Assembly: GCF_000878195.1 (NCBI RefSeq)
Contig: NZ_JXST01000031.1
Location: 1-64,000 of the forward strand
DNA: 64,000 nucleotides
Reading direction: 5' to 3'
Origin: Mycolicibacterium llatzerense
Lineage (GTDB): Bacteria; Actinomycetota; Actinomycetes; Mycobacteriales; Mycobacteriaceae
The translations under genes were made by a program, and so were the position numbers. The notes under the pieces were generated by a model, which was not told the origin of the DNA, ran no database searches, and was given only the letters and a program-made list of their open reading frames with translations. This document shows positions 62,718-64,000 of this stretch, piece after piece (position 1 is the first letter of the stretch; every line of letters begins with the position of its first letter).

Positions 62718-64000
62718 ATGGCACTTCTTGACGACCCCGCGGACCTGACCGCCCTGCGCGCCACCGGCGCCGACCCCGACGAATTGCTCGCGTCGTTCGC
62801 CGAGTGGGCCGAGGCGTCGGGCACTGCGCTGTATCCGGCGCAGGAGGAGGCGCTGATCGAGCTGGTCAGTGGCGCCAACGTGGTGCTGGCGACGCCGACC
62901 GGTTCCGGCAAGTCGCTGGTAGCCACCGGCGGGGTCTATTTCGCCCTCGCTTCGAACCGGCGCAGTTACTACACCGCGCCCATCAAGGCACTGGTCAGTG
63001 AGAAGTTCTTCGCGTTGTGTGACGTTTTCGGCGCCGCCAATGTCGGGATGCTCACCGGCGACGCGGCGGTCAACGCCGGGGCACCGATCATCGCGTGCAC
63101 GGCCGAGATCCTGGCGAACATCGCGCTGCGCGAGGGCGCACAAGCGGACATCGGTTTGGTGGTGATGGACGAGTTCCATTTCTACGGCGATCCCGACCGC
63201 GGCTGGGCCTGGCAGGTGCCGCTGCTGGAATTGCCCGCGGCCCAGTTCCTGTTGATGTCCGCGACGCTCGGCGACGTGACCGTCCTGCGTGAGGACCTCA
63301 CCCGGCGCACCGGCCGGACAACGGCGCTGGTGGCCAACGCCGAGCGGCCCGTGCCGCTCTACTACAGCTACGCCACCACTGCGATGCACGAGACCATCGC
63401 CGATCTGCTGCAGACCAAACAGTCGCCGATCTACGTCGTGCATTTCACCCAGGCCGCCGCGCTCGAGCGGGCGCAGGCGCTGATGAGCGTCAATGTGTGT
63501 ACCAAAGAGGAGAAGGCGGCGATCGCCGCCCATATCGGCGGCTTCCGGTTCACGACGGCGTTCGGCTCGACGCTGTCGCGGCTGGTCCGGCACGGCATCG
63601 GTGTGCACCACGCCGGCATGCTGCCCAAGTACCGGCGCCTGGTGGAGCAACTGGCCCAGGCGGGGCTGCTGAAGGTCATCTGCGGCACCGACACCCTCGG
63701 CGTCGGCATCAATGTACCGATCCGCACCGTGGTGTTCTCGGCGCTGTCGAAGTACGACGGCACCCGCACCCGGCTGCTGAACGCCCGGGAGTTCCATCAG
63801 ATCGCCGGCCGCGCCGGGCGGGCCGGCTACGACACCGCGGGCACCGTCGTGGTGCAGGCCCCCGAGCACGAGGTGGAGAACCTCAAACAGTTCGCCAAGG
63901 TCGCCGACGATCCGAAGAAACGGCGAAAGCTGGTGCGCCGCAAAGCTCCCGAGGGCATGGTGCCGTGGGGCGAGAACACCATGACCCGTCTGGTCGAGGC
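62718..64000 (+). CDS. DEAD/DEAH-box helicase, Ski2-like with DUF3516-type tail (cut by window edge)
   Basis: 427 codons visible and open at the right edge. Walker A TPTGSGKS at 59-66, motif Ia TAPIKALVSEKF, motif II DEFH at 151-154, motif III SATLGD, then the helicase C domain (GVHHAGMLPKYRRLVE; TDTLGVGINVPIRTV; QIAGRAGRAG). The last visible part (KKRRKLVRRKAPEGMVPWGENTMTRLVE) resembles the DUF3516 region of actinobacterial Ski2-like helicases. RNA or DNA unwinding is likely; the role is unknown. ATG at 62718, 59 bp from the divergent GAP gene. Confidence 0.9.
   Translation, partial: MALLDDPADLTALRATGADPDELLASFAEWAEASGTALYPAQEEALIELVSGANVVLATPTGSGKSLVATGGVYFALASNRRSYYTAPIKALVSEKFFALCDVFGAANVGMLTGDAAVNAGAPIIACTAEILANIALREGAQADIGLVVMDEFHFYGDPDRGWAWQVPLLELPAAQFLLMSATLGDVTVLREDLTRRTGRTTALVANAERPVPLYYSYATTAMHETIADLLQTKQSPIYVVHFTQAAALERAQALMSVNVCTKEEKAAIAAHIGGFRFTTAFGSTLSRLVRHGIGVHHAGMLPKYRRLVEQLAQAGLLKVICGTDTLGVGINVPIRTVVFSALSKYDGTRTRLLNAREFHQIAGRAGRAGYDTAGTVVVQAPEHEVENLKQFAKVADDPKKRRKLVRRKAPEGMVPWGENTMTRLVE

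Overview
The window is a GC-rich actinobacterial chromosome segment. Its gene content points to a mycobacterium, most likely a rapidly growing Mycolicibacterium. It carries furA-katG, bfrA beside an IdeR-type iron box, an intact long isocitrate lyase 2, CYP124 and CYP125, a PrrB-like kinase, catalytically dead RipD, an LdtMt1-type L,D-transpeptidase, cinA, tpx, a DUF222/13E12 HNH protein, many GTG starts and KstR operators. A lon gene is present; Lon is found in fast growers such as M. smegmatis and is absent from M. tuberculosis. Several genes (reductase, bfrA, cinA, furA-katG, icl2, tpx) are ones I recall from the M. tuberculosis Rv1869-Rv1932 neighbourhood. No rRNA, tRNA, CRISPR array, insertion sequence or prophage was seen.

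Layout. 1-11 kb: HNH protein cut by the left edge, GNAT, FAD reductase, TfoX-N protein, an FtsX/MacB-type ABC exporter whose ATPase carries a cyclic-nucleotide-binding domain, an F420-type flavin protein, lon, a membrane protein, a nucleobase deaminase and a LuxR-type regulator with a degenerate receiver. 11-15.5 kb: a KstR-box operon (thioesterase, EthD-like, enoyl-CoA hydratase/isomerase), then an iron module (Bfd ferredoxin plus an alpha/beta-barrel-like protein divergent from bfrA), then a KstR-box CMD-family gene. 15.5-28 kb: NTF2-like and D-aminoacylase genes, an exported dienelactone hydrolase with a cupredoxin lipoprotein, cyp124 divergent from a Baeyer-Villiger monooxygenase, small conserved proteins, a DUF7159-like protein, an L,D-transpeptidase, an XRE regulator with a clear palindromic operator, and cyp125 with a KstR box.

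28-46 kb: a secreted Pro-rich protein, a molybdopterin oxidoreductase with its TetR regulator, a nitronate monooxygenase with a KstR box, a HAD hydrolase, a FabG3-like hydroxysteroid dehydrogenase, a GH2 lipoprotein, cinA, an alpha/beta hydrolase, terC behind a yybP-ykoY (Mn2+) riboswitch, yaaA, a phosphodiesterase-like enzyme and an acyltransferase. 46-64 kb: SGNH hydrolase, a degenerate GGDEF protein, furA-katG with a terminator, a LysR/MFS pair, MOSC protein, ripD, tpx with a terminator, an orphan PrrB-like kinase, two tandem secreted Pro/Trp-rich paralogues, a DMT-like transporter, icl2, a tautomerase, a glutamine-cyclotransferase lipoprotein, a GAP/Sap-like membrane protein and a Ski2-type helicase cut by the right edge.

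How the genes work together. Four sites match the KstR consensus TnnAACnnGTTnnA exactly (11202, 15012, 28221, 33498). With CYP124, CYP125, the hydroxysteroid dehydrogenase-like SDR, the BVMO, thioesterase, crotonase and nitronate monooxygenase, they suggest a satellite steroid or branched-lipid catabolic region. The promoters of cyp125 and the nitronate monooxygenase are recognisably duplicated over more than 100 bp. A second theme is metal and oxidative stress (bfrA/bfd, furA-katG, tpx, terC with its riboswitch, yaaA, lon). No wholly new multi-gene defence or mobile system is evident. The most novel-looking items are the duplicated KstR promoter, the Bfd/barrel operon facing bfrA, the cNMP-domain ABC exporter, the RipD variant and the long inverted repeat after lon.
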